DNA from: Shimia sp047124445
Lineage (GTDB): Bacteria; Pseudomonadota; Alphaproteobacteria; Rhodobacterales; Rhodobacteraceae
Direction of reading: 5' to 3'
DNA: 64,000 nt
Assembly: GCF_047124445.1 (NCBI RefSeq)
Contig: NZ_CP138921.1
Coordinates: 2,666,001 to 2,730,000, forward strand
The notes beneath the pieces are model-generated. The model was not told the DNA's origin. It searched no databases and saw only the letters and a program-made list of their open reading frames with translations. The first letter of the stretch is position 1, and each line of letters starts with the position of its first letter. The translations under genes were made by a program, and so were the position numbers. This document shows positions 17,185 to 25,930 of this stretch, in pieces.

Positions 17185-19818
17185 ATGGCTCAAGATCATC
17201 AGAATGATGGCGCGGCCAAAGCCGACGCATTGGTTGCGGAAGTCGATACTGGCGCACGCAACGCCGAAGGTTTTCAAGGTCAACTAATCATCGCGATCTG
17301 TATCATATGGTCGCTTTTTCAACTTTACATCGCATCCAAACTTCCAGGTGTCCTGGCGCAATCAACCGGATTTACCGGGTTTGCCAACATCGTGGGCCAA
17401 GCGCGCTACATCCACCTGGCCTTTGCCATCGCTTTGGCCATTTTGGCCTTCCCGATGTTCAAATCGTCGCCACGTGATCGCATCCCACTTTATGATTGGG
17501 CGCTGATCGCATTGGGCGTTGGCGCTTGTTTGTACCTCGTTGTCTTCCGATACCAGATCGCGGACCGCCCCGGCCTTTGGACAACCACCGACATCACAAT
17601 GTCCGCAATTGGCATGGTGGTGTTGATGATCTGTGTCTACCGCTCTTTGGGGCTCCCACTGGTGATCATCGCAGGTTCCTTTGTCTTGTTTGCCTTCTTT
17701 GGTGGCAACTCTGAATGGGTGCGCGACATCACCAACTATGGCGGCGCATCGCTGTCCAAGGCTCTCGGCCACTACTGGATGCAAACCGAGGGCGTGTTTG
17801 GTGTCGCTCTTGGCGTGTCGACCTCGATGATCTTCCTGTTTGTTCTGTTCGGTGCACTGCTTGACCGTGCCGGCGGCGGCAATTGGTTCATCAAAGTTGC
17901 AATTGCTCTGCTTGGCGCCCTACGTGGCGGACCGGCCAAGGCTTCGGTTCTGAGTTCGATGATGACCGGCATGATCTCCGGCAGTTCGATCGCCAACACC
18001 GTGACAACCGGTACTTTTACTATTCCCTTGATGAAGCGCATTGGCTTCCCCGCTGAGAAAGCCGGGGCGGTTGAGGTTGCGTCTTCCACCAACGGCCAGT
18101 TGACCCCACCCGTGATGGGCGCGGCGGCCTTCCTGATGGTGGAATATGTGAATATTCCCTACATCGATGTCGTCAAACACGCGTTCCTGCCCGCCGTCAT
18201 TTCCTACATTGCGCTGCTCTACATTGTGCACCTGGAAGCGCTAAAGATGGAGATGAAGGGCCTTAAGAAGGCTGGGCGTCACATTGGGCCCATCATGATT
18301 ATGGTTCTGTTCCTGACCGGCTTCCTTGGTCTGGCAGCAATCACCTTCGTGATGATTGGCGTGCGTAACCTGCTCGATCCTGTGATGGGTGACAGCATTT
18401 ACGCAGCGATTGTTTTGCTGGCGATTATGTATCTGGCGTTGCTGTATTTGGCATCGAAGTATCCAGATGTGGCGATGGATGATCCCAATGCCCCGCTGGA
18501 AGCGCCCCGCCTGACCCCGACACTTCTGGGTGGTGCCTACTATTCCCTGCCAATCTTCATCCTGGTGTGGAACTTGATGGTGAAAACGGAAAATCTCGAC
18601 CGTTTGTCACCGGCGCTCTCAGCTTTCTGGGCCACGATCTTCATGATTATTGTCGCGCTGACACACCGCCCGATCAAAGCCTTCTTCCGGGGCGAGACCG
18701 CGCTGAACACCGCGTTTTCCGTTGGCTGGGCCGACTTTGTTCAGGGCCTGATCATGGGCGCACGCAACATGATTGGTATTGGTGTGGCAACCGGCGCTGC
18801 CGGTATCATCGTCGGCACAATCAGCCTGACCGGGGCGCACCAAGTGATTGGACAGGTCATTGAGGTCATCTCTGGTGGTAACCTGATCATCCTGCTGGTG
18901 CTGGTGGCAATCCTGTCCCTGATCCTGGGCATGGGCCTGCCAACCACGGCCAACTACATCGTTGTAAGTTCGCTCATGGCGCCCGTAATTGTCAGCGTGG
19001 GTGCACAAGCAGGTCTCGTTGTGCCGTTGATCGCGGTCCACATGTTTGTGTTCTACTTCGGCATCCTTGCAGACGACACGCCCCCTGTGGGCCTGGCGGC
19101 CTATGCCGCAGCGGCCATTTCGCGAGGCGATCCAATCAAGACCGGTATTCAGGGCTTTGCCTATGATATCCGGACTGCGCTGCTGCCATTCATGTTCATC
19201 TTCAACACCGATCTGCTTCTGATCGATGTAGGACTGGCAAAGGCAGTACTGGTGTTTTTCATCAGTCTGATCGCGATGCTGATATTTGCAGCCGCAACGC
19301 AGGGCTACTTCATTGCGAAGTCGAAGCGTTGGGAAAGTGCGGCTTTGCTCTTCATCGCCTTTATGTTGTTCCGTCCGGATTTCTTCCTCGATCTGGTGAC
19401 AGAGAAGTATCAGAGCGTCAGTGGTCCACAGGCTGTGCAGCTTGTTGGTGAGCAACCGGAAGGCAGCTTGATCCGCTTCAAAGTTGAAGGACCTGACTTT
19501 GACACCGGTGACAACCGGGCGACCACCATCACCATGGTCTATCCGGGCGGCGAGCCTGATGCCGCGATGATGGAGAACGGGCTGACTGTGTTTGAAGAGG
19601 ACGGCAAGCTGCTCCTTGAAGAACCGTTCCCGGGCACGCCGTACTTCGGGTCTTTGGGCACCGAGTATGACTACTACGGTGATACACCAGTGGTGATTTC
19701 CCAAGTGGAAGTCGAAAACGAGCGGATGCCGAAAGAGCTGTTCTTCATTCCGGCGCTTCTGTTGCTGGCTGGTCTGATGCTCATTCAGCGGCCTCGCGCC
19801 ACGCAGCCTGCATTCTAG
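17185..19818 (+). CDS. TRAP transporter fused permease (4TM/12TM), with C-terminal DUF3394-like domain
   Basis: An 877-residue inner-membrane protein in which the small DctQ-like and large DctM-like subunits are one chain, as is usual for TAXI systems. Many hydrophobic segments are visible. DctM marks include MMTGMISGSSIANTVTTGTF, SSTNGQLTPPVMGAAAF and LGMGLPTTANYIVVSS. The last 150 residues after the membrane core are soluble and end in one further membrane segment (FFIPALLLLAGLMLI), resembling DUF3394. It uses an ion gradient (usually sodium) rather than ATP. It lies 12 bases before the UspA gene. Confidence 0.94.
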   Translation: MAQDHQNDGAAKADALVAEVDTGARNAEGFQGQLIIAICIIWSLFQLYIASKLPGVLAQSTGFTGFANIVGQARYIHLAFAIALAILAFPMFKSSPRDRIPLYDWALIALGVGACLYLVVFRYQIADRPGLWTTTDITMSAIGMVVLMICVYRSLGLPLVIIAGSFVLFAFFGGNSEWVRDITNYGGASLSKALGHYWMQTEGVFGVALGVSTSMIFLFVLFGALLDRAGGGNWFIKVAIALLGALRGGPAKASVLSSMMTGMISGSSIANTVTTGTFTIPLMKRIGFPAEKAGAVEVASSTNGQLTPPVMGAAAFLMVEYVNIPYIDVVKHAFLPAVISYIALLYIVHLEALKMEMKGLKKAGRHIGPIMIMVLFLTGFLGLAAITFVMIGVRNLLDPVMGDSIYAAIVLLAIMYLALLYLASKYPDVAMDDPNAPLEAPRLTPTLLGGAYYSLPIFILVWNLMVKTENLDRLSPALSAFWATIFMIIVALTHRPIKAFFRGETALNTAFSVGWADFVQGLIMGARNMIGIGVATGAAGIIVGTISLTGAHQVIGQVIEVISGGNLIILLVLVAILSLILGMGLPTTANYIVVSSLMAPVIVSVGAQAGLVVPLIAVHMFVFYFGILADDTPPVGLAAYAAAAISRGDPIKTGIQGFAYDIRTALLPFMFIFNTDLLLIDVGLAKAVLVFFISLIAMLIFAAATQGYFIAKSKRWESAALLFIAFMLFRPDFFLDLVTEKYQSVSGPQAVQLVGEQPEGSLIRFKVEGPDFDTGDNRATTITMVYPGGEPDAAMMENGLTVFEEDGKLLLEEPFPGTPYFGSLGTEYDYYGDTPVVISQVEVENERMPKELFFIPALLLLAGLMLIQRPRATQPAF

Positions 19819-19829
19819 GGAGACGCGAT

Positions 19830-20255
19830 ATGTTTAAGACCCTACTTCTGACAGTGGACGTAAACGACCTGAAAGGGTCCGAACGTCCGGCCGAAGTTGC
19901 CAAATCCATGGCCGCCCGCGACGGTGCGGAGCTGCATATCATGAATGTGGTTCCGGACTACGGGATGTCGATTGTTGGCTCGTTCTTTAGCTCGGACCAC
20001 AACAAGGCGATCCTTCAGGAAGCCAAGGTGGCGCTGGAAACCTGGGCATCTGCGCGTTTTGCGGATGTCTCAAACGTGCGCCTGCATGTGGATCAAGGCA
20101 CGATCTATGATTTGGTCCTTAAGGAGGCCGAAGCTGTGTCTGCCGATGCGATCATTGTCGGCGCCCACAAATCGCAGCTTAAGGACTACTTGATTGGGCC
20201 AAACGCTGCCCGAATATCGCGACACGCCAAGCAATCCGTGTTTGTTGTACGCTAA
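19830..20255 (+). CDS. Universal stress protein UspA family, TRAP-associated
   Basis: A 141-residue UspA domain. The C-terminal ATP-binding signature is visible as IIVGAHKSQLKDYLIGPNAARI followed by SVFVVR (G-2x-G-9x-G-S/N pattern, slightly altered). AGGGAG precedes the start. UspA proteins encoded at the end of TRAP operons, such as TeaD of Halomonas elongata, bind ATP and modulate transporter activity. This context makes that role likely here. A perfect terminator follows. Confidence 0.9.
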   Translation: MFKTLLLTVDVNDLKGSERPAEVAKSMAARDGAELHIMNVVPDYGMSIVGSFFSSDHNKAILQEAKVALETWASARFADVSNVRLHVDQGTIYDLVLKEAEAVSADAIIVGAHKSQLKDYLIGPNAARISRHAKQSVFVVR

Positions 20256-20261
20256 ACTATG

Positions 20262-20291
20262 GAAGCCCGCCTTTGAGCGGGCTTCTTTTTT
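20262..20291 (+). terminator. Rho-independent terminator after the TRAP/uspA operon
   Basis: A perfect 9-bp stem (GAAGCCCGC and GCGGGCTTC) with loop CTTTGA is followed by six T. It ends the plus-strand TRAP operon, 10 bases before the end of the convergent CocE-type gene. Confidence 0.92.
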
Positions 20292-20300
20292 GTGCGATAC

Positions 20301-22286
20301 TCATTCTCTCGGCACGGAAACATCCCAAGCCTTGTGAAAGACCTCTGTGCCGTCTTCTTCGGCGCGCAGGTTTGTCTGGATAAAGAAATGATCCGCATCT
20401 GCCGTCATTTCCAAATCCGCTTTCACTACAACCGACCACGCACCGCGTGACATGTGCCGCTCCCAGGCAAAGGAGGCACAGGCGGACGTTGGGTCTCCAT
20501 CAACAATGGAAAATTCCTCCCAGTGTTTTGTGCCGCTCACCAGGTTGGTGTTCAAATCCCGCAGCAATCCACTATCACTCTCAATTTTTTGCGTTGTCCT
20601 GCGCAGTCCCACATCCCGCACAACGCGTTTGCTTTCATGCCCTTCTGTAAGCTGTTCCGTCTCTCTTGGGCGGGCGGACTTTGGAGAATCGAAAGCCCAT
20701 TCGCCGCCATCGGCGAGCCCGCGAACTGGAAGCAAAATCGTGCCTTCATGGAGGTCCAAAGTGGTCAGCTCTGCTTCTGGCCAGACAAAAGGCCAAAAAC
20801 TTGTCGACAACGCAACGCGAAGCTTATGTCCGCGCGGCACGCGGTAAGCGCATTGGTCCAGAACCACCTCCACGTCGATTTCGCTCCCGACCGGCACATC
20901 CACGTTGGCGTGATGCCCGTTACGATGTCTTAGATTGAGAAACCCATGTGAAATGAGGGTGCTTTCCCCATTTGGATGTATGTCACATAGCCGAACAGCG
21001 AGCTGCGCCTTGGCAGTATCCGACGTGAGCTTCAACTGCAGCTTAGGCGCCCCCACCAGATCCAGAGATTCCTCCAAAACGTCACTATCAAAACAAGTGC
21101 TCCGCAGGTCATCTTGCCGTTGATCGTCAGGCAATTCTCCTGGGCCAAAGCCAAATGGGAAGTACTCCCCCGCCATTTGACCGCACGCCAAATCGGGCGA
21201 CACCTGCCGTCCCACTGGCGCCATAGTGACAGACAGCGTGTCTCCAAACAGATGCAAGGACAGGACATCAGAAGGGTTACCTGCCGCGTCGGCAATCCAT
21301 CTACCTGGCCTATAATCGTACTGCACAGCCGGGGCCACACCGTCCATCAGCCACCGGCGCAAATCCGGAAGCTCATCAACACCATTATCCTTGCCTTTTA
21401 GCCAGTGATCCCACCAAGCCAACAATTCCCCCATGAAATCGACTTGCGGTCCGGGCACTGCGAAATGCGGATACTTGTGGTTCCAGGGACCGATCAGTCC
21501 TTTCACCGGCACAGACAGGTTCTCAACAAGATGGGACACCGTGTTGCGATAACCATCATGCCATCCGCCAACGCTCAGCACCGCAGCCTTAATGGCATCG
21601 TAGTCTTGGCAAACGGAACCGTGCTCCCAATATGCGTCGCGGTTTTGGTGACGGGTCCAGATCTCGGCCAAACAAGGGGTGTTTTCCAAACGATGTAGCC
21701 ACATATCCCGCCACCGGTCGCCTACAATTTCGGGATCTGGCGGCAACGCAAACCACCCCAACACCGTTGCGGCCCAGGCCGGGTTTTCGCCCAGCATGAT
21801 TCCACCTTTGTAGTGGATGTCATCGGCATAGCGATCCACAGTCGAGCACAAGCTGGCAACAGCCTTCAACGCGGGCGGCGCCAAGGCGGCAATTTGCAAC
21901 CCATTGAAGCCCCCCCAACTGATCCCCATCATGCCAACATTGCCGTTGCACCAATCCTGCCCCGCCAGCCACTCGATGACGGCAACACCATCGTCAAGCT
22001 CTTGCGGTGAGTATTCGTCTTCAAACAACCCTTCGCTGTCACCACACCCCCGCATGTCCACCCGCACACAAGTGTAGCCATGACCGGCGAGGTAGGGGTG
22101 TGTCAGCGCATCGCGCTCTGCGGTGCCGTCGCGCTTTCGATACGGCAGATACTCCAGAATTGCGGGTACTGGCTCTGATGTTTGAGGACGCCAAACACGC
22201 GCGGACAGCTTGATGCCATCCGGCATTTCAATCCACACATGTGGCTCTTCAACAACCTCATAGGGAAACTCTTGAACGACCTGCAT
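20301..22286 (-). CDS. CocE/NonD family hydrolase (X-Pro dipeptidyl-peptidase S15 type)
   Basis: A 661-residue alpha/beta hydrolase. The ATG at 22286 follows GAGGAGGT with a good spacing; a GTG two codons earlier is less likely. The nucleophile is Ser123 in GISWGGF, preceded by VRVDMRGCGDSEG. GPWNHKYPH carries the likely catalytic histidine. The C-terminal beta-sandwich domain (PepX_C type; VEVVLDQCAYRVPRGHKLRVALS) is present. Relatives are esterases and acylases (cocaine esterase, glutaryl-7-ACA acylase) or peptidases. There is no signal peptide. It is convergent with the TRAP operon and probably transcribed alone. Confidence 0.9.
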   Translation of the reverse strand: MQVVQEFPYEVVEEPHVWIEMPDGIKLSARVWRPQTSEPVPAILEYLPYRKRDGTAERDALTHPYLAGHGYTCVRVDMRGCGDSEGLFEDEYSPQELDDGVAVIEWLAGQDWCNGNVGMMGISWGGFNGLQIAALAPPALKAVASLCSTVDRYADDIHYKGGIMLGENPAWAATVLGWFALPPDPEIVGDRWRDMWLHRLENTPCLAEIWTRHQNRDAYWEHGSVCQDYDAIKAAVLSVGGWHDGYRNTVSHLVENLSVPVKGLIGPWNHKYPHFAVPGPQVDFMGELLAWWDHWLKGKDNGVDELPDLRRWLMDGVAPAVQYDYRPGRWIADAAGNPSDVLSLHLFGDTLSVTMAPVGRQVSPDLACGQMAGEYFPFGFGPGELPDDQRQDDLRSTCFDSDVLEESLDLVGAPKLQLKLTSDTAKAQLAVRLCDIHPNGESTLISHGFLNLRHRNGHHANVDVPVGSEIDVEVVLDQCAYRVPRGHKLRVALSTSFWPFVWPEAELTTLDLHEGTILLPVRGLADGGEWAFDSPKSARPRETEQLTEGHESKRVVRDVGLRRTTQKIESDSGLLRDLNTNLVSGTKHWEEFSIVDGDPTSACASFAWERHMSRGAWSVVVKADLEMTADADHFFIQTNLRAEEDGTEVFHKAWDVSVPRE

Positions 22287-22349
22287 TGGCACCTCCTCTG
22301 ACTTTAAGTGGTATTCTTCGAGGAAACTGTGCGCTTTGTCAGAAAAATC

Positions 22350-24296
22350 TTACCTCAAGAAAGCGCACATGGCATCGCGCGCGTTTTCCCGAACTTCAGA
22401 TGAAAGATCATCCGACACAAATCTGTGGACCAGCTCTGCCCCTACAAAAAGAGGCACAACCGTTTCGTGCTCTTGCTTCGGGATCAAACCTGACGACAAA
22501 AATGCCCGCAAATCACACTCAGCAACCCCCAGCTGTCTCCTTCCCGCTTGAAGCGGTGTGTTCAATTGCAAATCCACTAAAAATTGTGCCGCGGCGCGGG
22601 CCACCGGCGTCCATCGCGCACCATGCAGTTGAACACCAGACAGGCGGCCATCTTTAAAAACAAAATTGTTCGGTAGAAACCTTTCCTGCCCCTCTATTTG
22701 CAGAACCTTCATGTTGCTCTCACGGCGAAGACGTCCCGCCAATTCGGATAGCAAATCCTCGAGCAAAGCCCCATCGCTGGCATTCAGCCCTGCACGCGAT
22801 GCCTTTTCCCTCAAGTGGCTCAGCGAAAACAGCATTGACAGATCTGATTGCTGATACCGATTAAGAGAAGCTTCCCGCAGCCAATCTGCGGCCATGCGCA
22901 CAAGTTTAGACCTGCGCCCTTCCGGCACCTGCGCAATCTTTTGACCCAAAGGAACGCCGGGGATATGCGTTAGGCAAAGCAGACCCAGATCTGGATAAGC
23001 GAAAACAGTGCTTTCGGCCCCAAAAGCGTCCGTCGACAAGCTTTGCCCAATCCGGTCGAGTTCCCCGACGCGAGCTTGCACTTCCCGCTCACCGCTATCT
23101 GATAGATGACGACAAACGCGCAGTTTTTGATCTCCGATAGCACCGATAAATTCCTGATAAGTCGTGCTAACCTCAAGAGACCTCCTAAGCTTCAACGTCT
23201 CCGCCTCGGGCAAGCCGCGCAATAGCCTTTGAGTTTCGTAAGTCGCCTGTTTGGCCACCAACTCCTGAAGGCTTTTCCGGGATGTCTTGGGTACAGACAA
23301 AAGCCCAAGATCCCTTTCAGAAAACCCTGCCTCCTCAAATGCCTGCTGTAGCTTATGCTCCAACAGTCGATCGTCTGCAGACAAGGTAAAGCGCGAAAAG
23401 TACCAATACAAAAACGCCTCATAGTTCACATTCTTGCTCAGAGCCGCTTCAAGCGCCGCTGGGTAATTTTCTACCTTTTTGACAGTCTCTGACACGTGAT
23501 GGAAATCGGCCTTCCCAAACAAGATTGCGGGCTTGTTATGCAAAAAGCCTTCAATGGCCACCGCAGAATTATAACTCACCGTGACTGCACAATGATGCAA
23601 AATGTCGTGCACATTGGCGTCGGTTGGTTCGAGCGGCAGCCCATCCCGTAACAGTTTTAAAATCAGCTGTGCGTCATCTAACTGACGACTGAAAGGGTGG
23701 GCTTTGACCACCACCGGTCGTCCATCAGCGTTTTCAACCACTGTGCGCAGGAGCGTTTCGTTGTCGCAATAGGCCGTCCCCTGTCGATGGGGATTGTCAC
23801 CTTGCAAGAATACCGCGATGCAGCCTTCAGGTATGGTTGCTACTTCCTTTTTGGGGCCATATCGCGACCGTCGTCCCTTTACGAAACGATCGTGAAACTC
23901 GCGAAATCTTGCGCGGGCCACAACAGCATTCACGCTCGTTTCATCATACGAAGCATGTCTTGCGCTGCTTTCAGCCAGCACCCCCTGGGCATCCAAATGA
24001 AAATAGGGAGGCAGGTACGCTAGCGCCGTGTTCAGGGCGTTGGGCTGCTGAACCATACCATTTTCGATGATGTGCAAAGTGTCGGCTTCAAGGAAATCCG
24101 ACCAGTCTCGTCTCCCCGGTTCCCGCAAGGCTTCAGCGCGTCGACGCACCTCAACAACGCCACCTCTCGCCGTGATCATTTCATGAGTTCTACGGAAAAT
24201 CGAAAGGTGCGGCAGACTGAGAAACGTTTGAAGGAACTGCTTTGGCAGGTGGAAAACAACTTTGGCGGCCAATTCTGCCTCCGTCAAAAAAACCAT
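22350..24296 (-). CDS. Capsule-type Kdo transferase-like protein fused to a kinase-like domain
   Basis: A 648-residue protein in the frame shown. The N-terminal half resembles the KpsC/KpsS beta-Kdo transferases of capsule lipid linkers: VVVKAHPFSR (His200-Pro201), DANVHDILHHCAVTV and SYNSAVAIEG (241-250) then KPAILFGKADFHH. The C-terminal half (about 390-648) reads like an aminoglycoside-phosphotransferase/Kdo-kinase fold: CLTHIPGVPLGQKI, RMAADWLREASLNRY and RFLPNNFVFKDGRL. The usual HGD catalytic triplet is not seen, so activity is doubtful. No glycosyltransferase neighbours are present. The start is uncertain: the ATG at 24296 has no ribosome-binding site. A well-placed GGAGG plus ATG at 24324 is out of frame, separated by a T7 tract. 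Confidence 0.7.
   Translation of the reverse strand: MVFLTEAELAAKVVFHLPKQFLQTFLSLPHLSIFRRTHEMITARGGVVEVRRRAEALREPGRRDWSDFLEADTLHIIENGMVQQPNALNTALAYLPPYFHLDAQGVLAESSARHASYDETSVNAVVARARFREFHDRFVKGRRSRYGPKKEVATIPEGCIAVFLQGDNPHRQGTAYCDNETLLRTVVENADGRPVVVKAHPFSRQLDDAQLILKLLRDGLPLEPTDANVHDILHHCAVTVSYNSAVAIEGFLHNKPAILFGKADFHHVSETVKKVENYPAALEAALSKNVNYEAFLYWYFSRFTLSADDRLLEHKLQQAFEEAGFSERDLGLLSVPKTSRKSLQELVAKQATYETQRLLRGLPEAETLKLRRSLEVSTTYQEFIGAIGDQKLRVCRHLSDSGEREVQARVGELDRIGQSLSTDAFGAESTVFAYPDLGLLCLTHIPGVPLGQKIAQVPEGRRSKLVRMAADWLREASLNRYQQSDLSMLFSLSHLREKASRAGLNASDGALLEDLLSELAGRLRRESNMKVLQIEGQERFLPNNFVFKDGRLSGVQLHGARWTPVARAAAQFLVDLQLNTPLQAGRRQLGVAECDLRAFLSSGLIPKQEHETVVPLFVGAELVHRFVSDDLSSEVRENARDAMCAFLR
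24286..24292. repeat. Homopolymer tract A7 (T7 on the coding strand) at the start of the Kdo transferase-like gene
   Basis: Seven A on the plus strand lie between the ATG at 24324 (minus strand, with GGAGG at 24332-24336) and the main frame. Removing one base would join that start to the 648-residue frame as MVSSGSAAKHGFLTEAEL. This could be slippage-based phase variation, programmed frameshifting or a sequencing error. Confidence 0.5.
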
Positions 24297-24380
24297 GTTT
24301 TGCCGCCGAACCCGAAGACACCATATTAGACCTCCGAAGCACACAATCACATTGGTCTTTGGTTGGCCTGCAAATTATTA

Positions 24381-24399
24381 GGGGGGCTGCCTGCCCCCC
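24381..24399 (-). terminator. GC hairpin downstream of folC, possible weak terminator
   Basis: GGGGGGC pairs perfectly with GCCCCCC around TGCCT. Read on the minus strand it is followed by TAATAATTT, which is only partly T-rich. It lies about 160 bases after the folC stop and before the Kdo transferase-like gene, in a 207-base gap with no supported gene. Confidence 0.4.
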
Positions 24400-24557
24400 A
24401 CTTTCCTGCCTGCCTGTCCACGGGTCGCTTCGCTTTTGGTTTTCTATTTGGCGAAAGAGACGTTGGAACAACTATACGTGCGCCGATTCGAATCAGTCAA
24501 CAGGGTGATTCGCTAGCCTCGTTTTTATTACGTTGCTGCCCACACCAAACCTCGCGG

Positions 24558-25838
24558 TTAAGCGTTTTCTCTCAACACGGCACCAGCAAGGTAGAGCGAT
24601 CCGCAGATTAAGATGCGGCCTTCAGGGAACCGGGACGCAATATCGGCTACGGCCTCCAACACATGTGCGCTTTCACTTGCCTTCAATCCAGCTTCCCCTG
24701 CTGCACGGGCAGTTTCTTCTGCGGGCACGGTGTTTGCCTCGCCAGGAATGGATACGGCCGTCAAAGTATCTGCCACCTGGGCTAAAGGCGTCAGATATCC
24801 AGCGATGTCTTTGGTGTTCAGCATACCACACACCAAATGTGTGGGGCGCTTTGGTAGTCTGGAGATGACATCTGCCAAGGCCTTGCCTGCGGCTGCATTG
24901 TGCCCGCCGTCCAGCCATAGCTCCGCACCCGCAGCGGCCTCTACCAACGGACCTTCTTTCAACCGCTGCATACGGGCCGGCCAACTTACGTCGCGCATGG
25001 CGGCCTCGCAGGCAGCCTCATCTGCTCCCAAATGGCGAAGCGCCGCAAGTGCTGCCCCGGCATTCTGGATTTGATGGTCCCCAGCCAGCGCCGGCAAAGG
25101 TAGGTCCAACAACCCACGCTCGTCCTGAAACACCAGCCGGCCGCGCTCTTCATAAACGTGCCAATGTTGCCCGTAGGCGATTAAAGGCGCCCCTACGCGC
25201 GCGGCAGCCTGCTCAATGACGTCCATTGCTTCATCACATTGCGGCCCCACCACACATGGCACACCATGTTTAAGAATCCCGGCTTTCTCAGCGGCGATTT
25301 CCGCAATAGTTTCGCCAAGAAATTGTTCGTGATCCTTGGACACAGGCGTGATCACCGTGAGCTCTGGTGACTGGATGACATTGGTTGCGTCCAACCGACC
25401 GCCCAATCCGACCTCAAGCAAAGTGTAATCCGCTGCGGTGCGGGAAAACGCGAGAAGGGCGGCGCAAGTCGTGATCTCGAAGTAGGTGATGTTTTGTTTG
25501 TTGTTGGCCTCCCAGCACTCATCCAGAACCGCGGAAAGATGTGCCTCATCAATCAGTTCCCCAGCCAGGCGGATGCGCTCATGAAACCGTGCGAGGTGAG
25601 GGCTTGTGTAAGCATGTACCTTGTCACTACGCCCTTCCAGGCCAGCACGGATCATCGCCTGCGTACTGCCTTTGCCGTTGGTTCCTGCCAAATGCACAAC
25701 CGGCGGCAGTTTTTCCTGCGGATTGTCCAAAGCTTCCAACAAACGCCACATCCGATCCAAAGTCAGATCGATGATCTTGGGATGAAGCGCCATCATGCGC
25801 GCGAGGATCGCGTCGGATGTGTTTGCGGGAGTGCCCAT
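24558..25838 (-). CDS. folC: Bifunctional dihydrofolate synthase / folylpolyglutamate synthase
   Basis: A 426-residue Mur-ligase-type enzyme that adds glutamate to dihydropteroate and tetrahydrofolates using ATP. The P-loop is HLAGTNGKGSTQAMI; the Mur ligase central domain has LLEVGLGGRLDATNV and ITPVSKDHEQFLG; the C-terminal domain has WLDGGHNAAAG and LVCGMLNTKD. The length fits the family. It lies about 60 bases downstream of accD on the same strand, an arrangement common in proteobacteria, so the two are probably co-transcribed. Confidence 0.96.
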   Translation of the reverse strand: MGTPANTSDAILARMMALHPKIIDLTLDRMWRLLEALDNPQEKLPPVVHLAGTNGKGSTQAMIRAGLEGRSDKVHAYTSPHLARFHERIRLAGELIDEAHLSAVLDECWEANNKQNITYFEITTCAALLAFSRTAADYTLLEVGLGGRLDATNVIQSPELTVITPVSKDHEQFLGETIAEIAAEKAGILKHGVPCVVGPQCDEAMDVIEQAAARVGAPLIAYGQHWHVYEERGRLVFQDERGLLDLPLPALAGDHQIQNAGAALAALRHLGADEAACEAAMRDVSWPARMQRLKEGPLVEAAAGAELWLDGGHNAAAGKALADVISRLPKRPTHLVCGMLNTKDIAGYLTPLAQVADTLTAVSIPGEANTVPAEETARAAGEAGLKASESAHVLEAVADIASRFPEGRILICGSLYLAGAVLRENA

Positions 25839-25930
25839 AGTGTGCTCCGAAAATCTTGGGGGTTCTAAACAAAACGGGCCTCCGGTTTACATGCCGAAAG
25901 CCCATTTCCAACGCCGCATTCGCGACCGTA

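Noticed and set aside
20447..20933. Plus-strand frames inside the CocE-type gene
   Set aside because: They lie antisense to a well-supported hydrolase and lack family motifs.
24190..24471. 93-residue minus-strand frame overlapping the Kdo transferase-like gene start
   Set aside because: Only its GGAGG/ATG and first residues are of interest, as a possible out-of-frame start for the fusion gene. The rest is the shadow frame of that gene.
24474..24502. TTCGAATC near 24486, resembling a tRNA T-loop
   Set aside because: No acceptor, D or anticodon stems can be formed around it; it is simply a GATTCGAATC palindrome.
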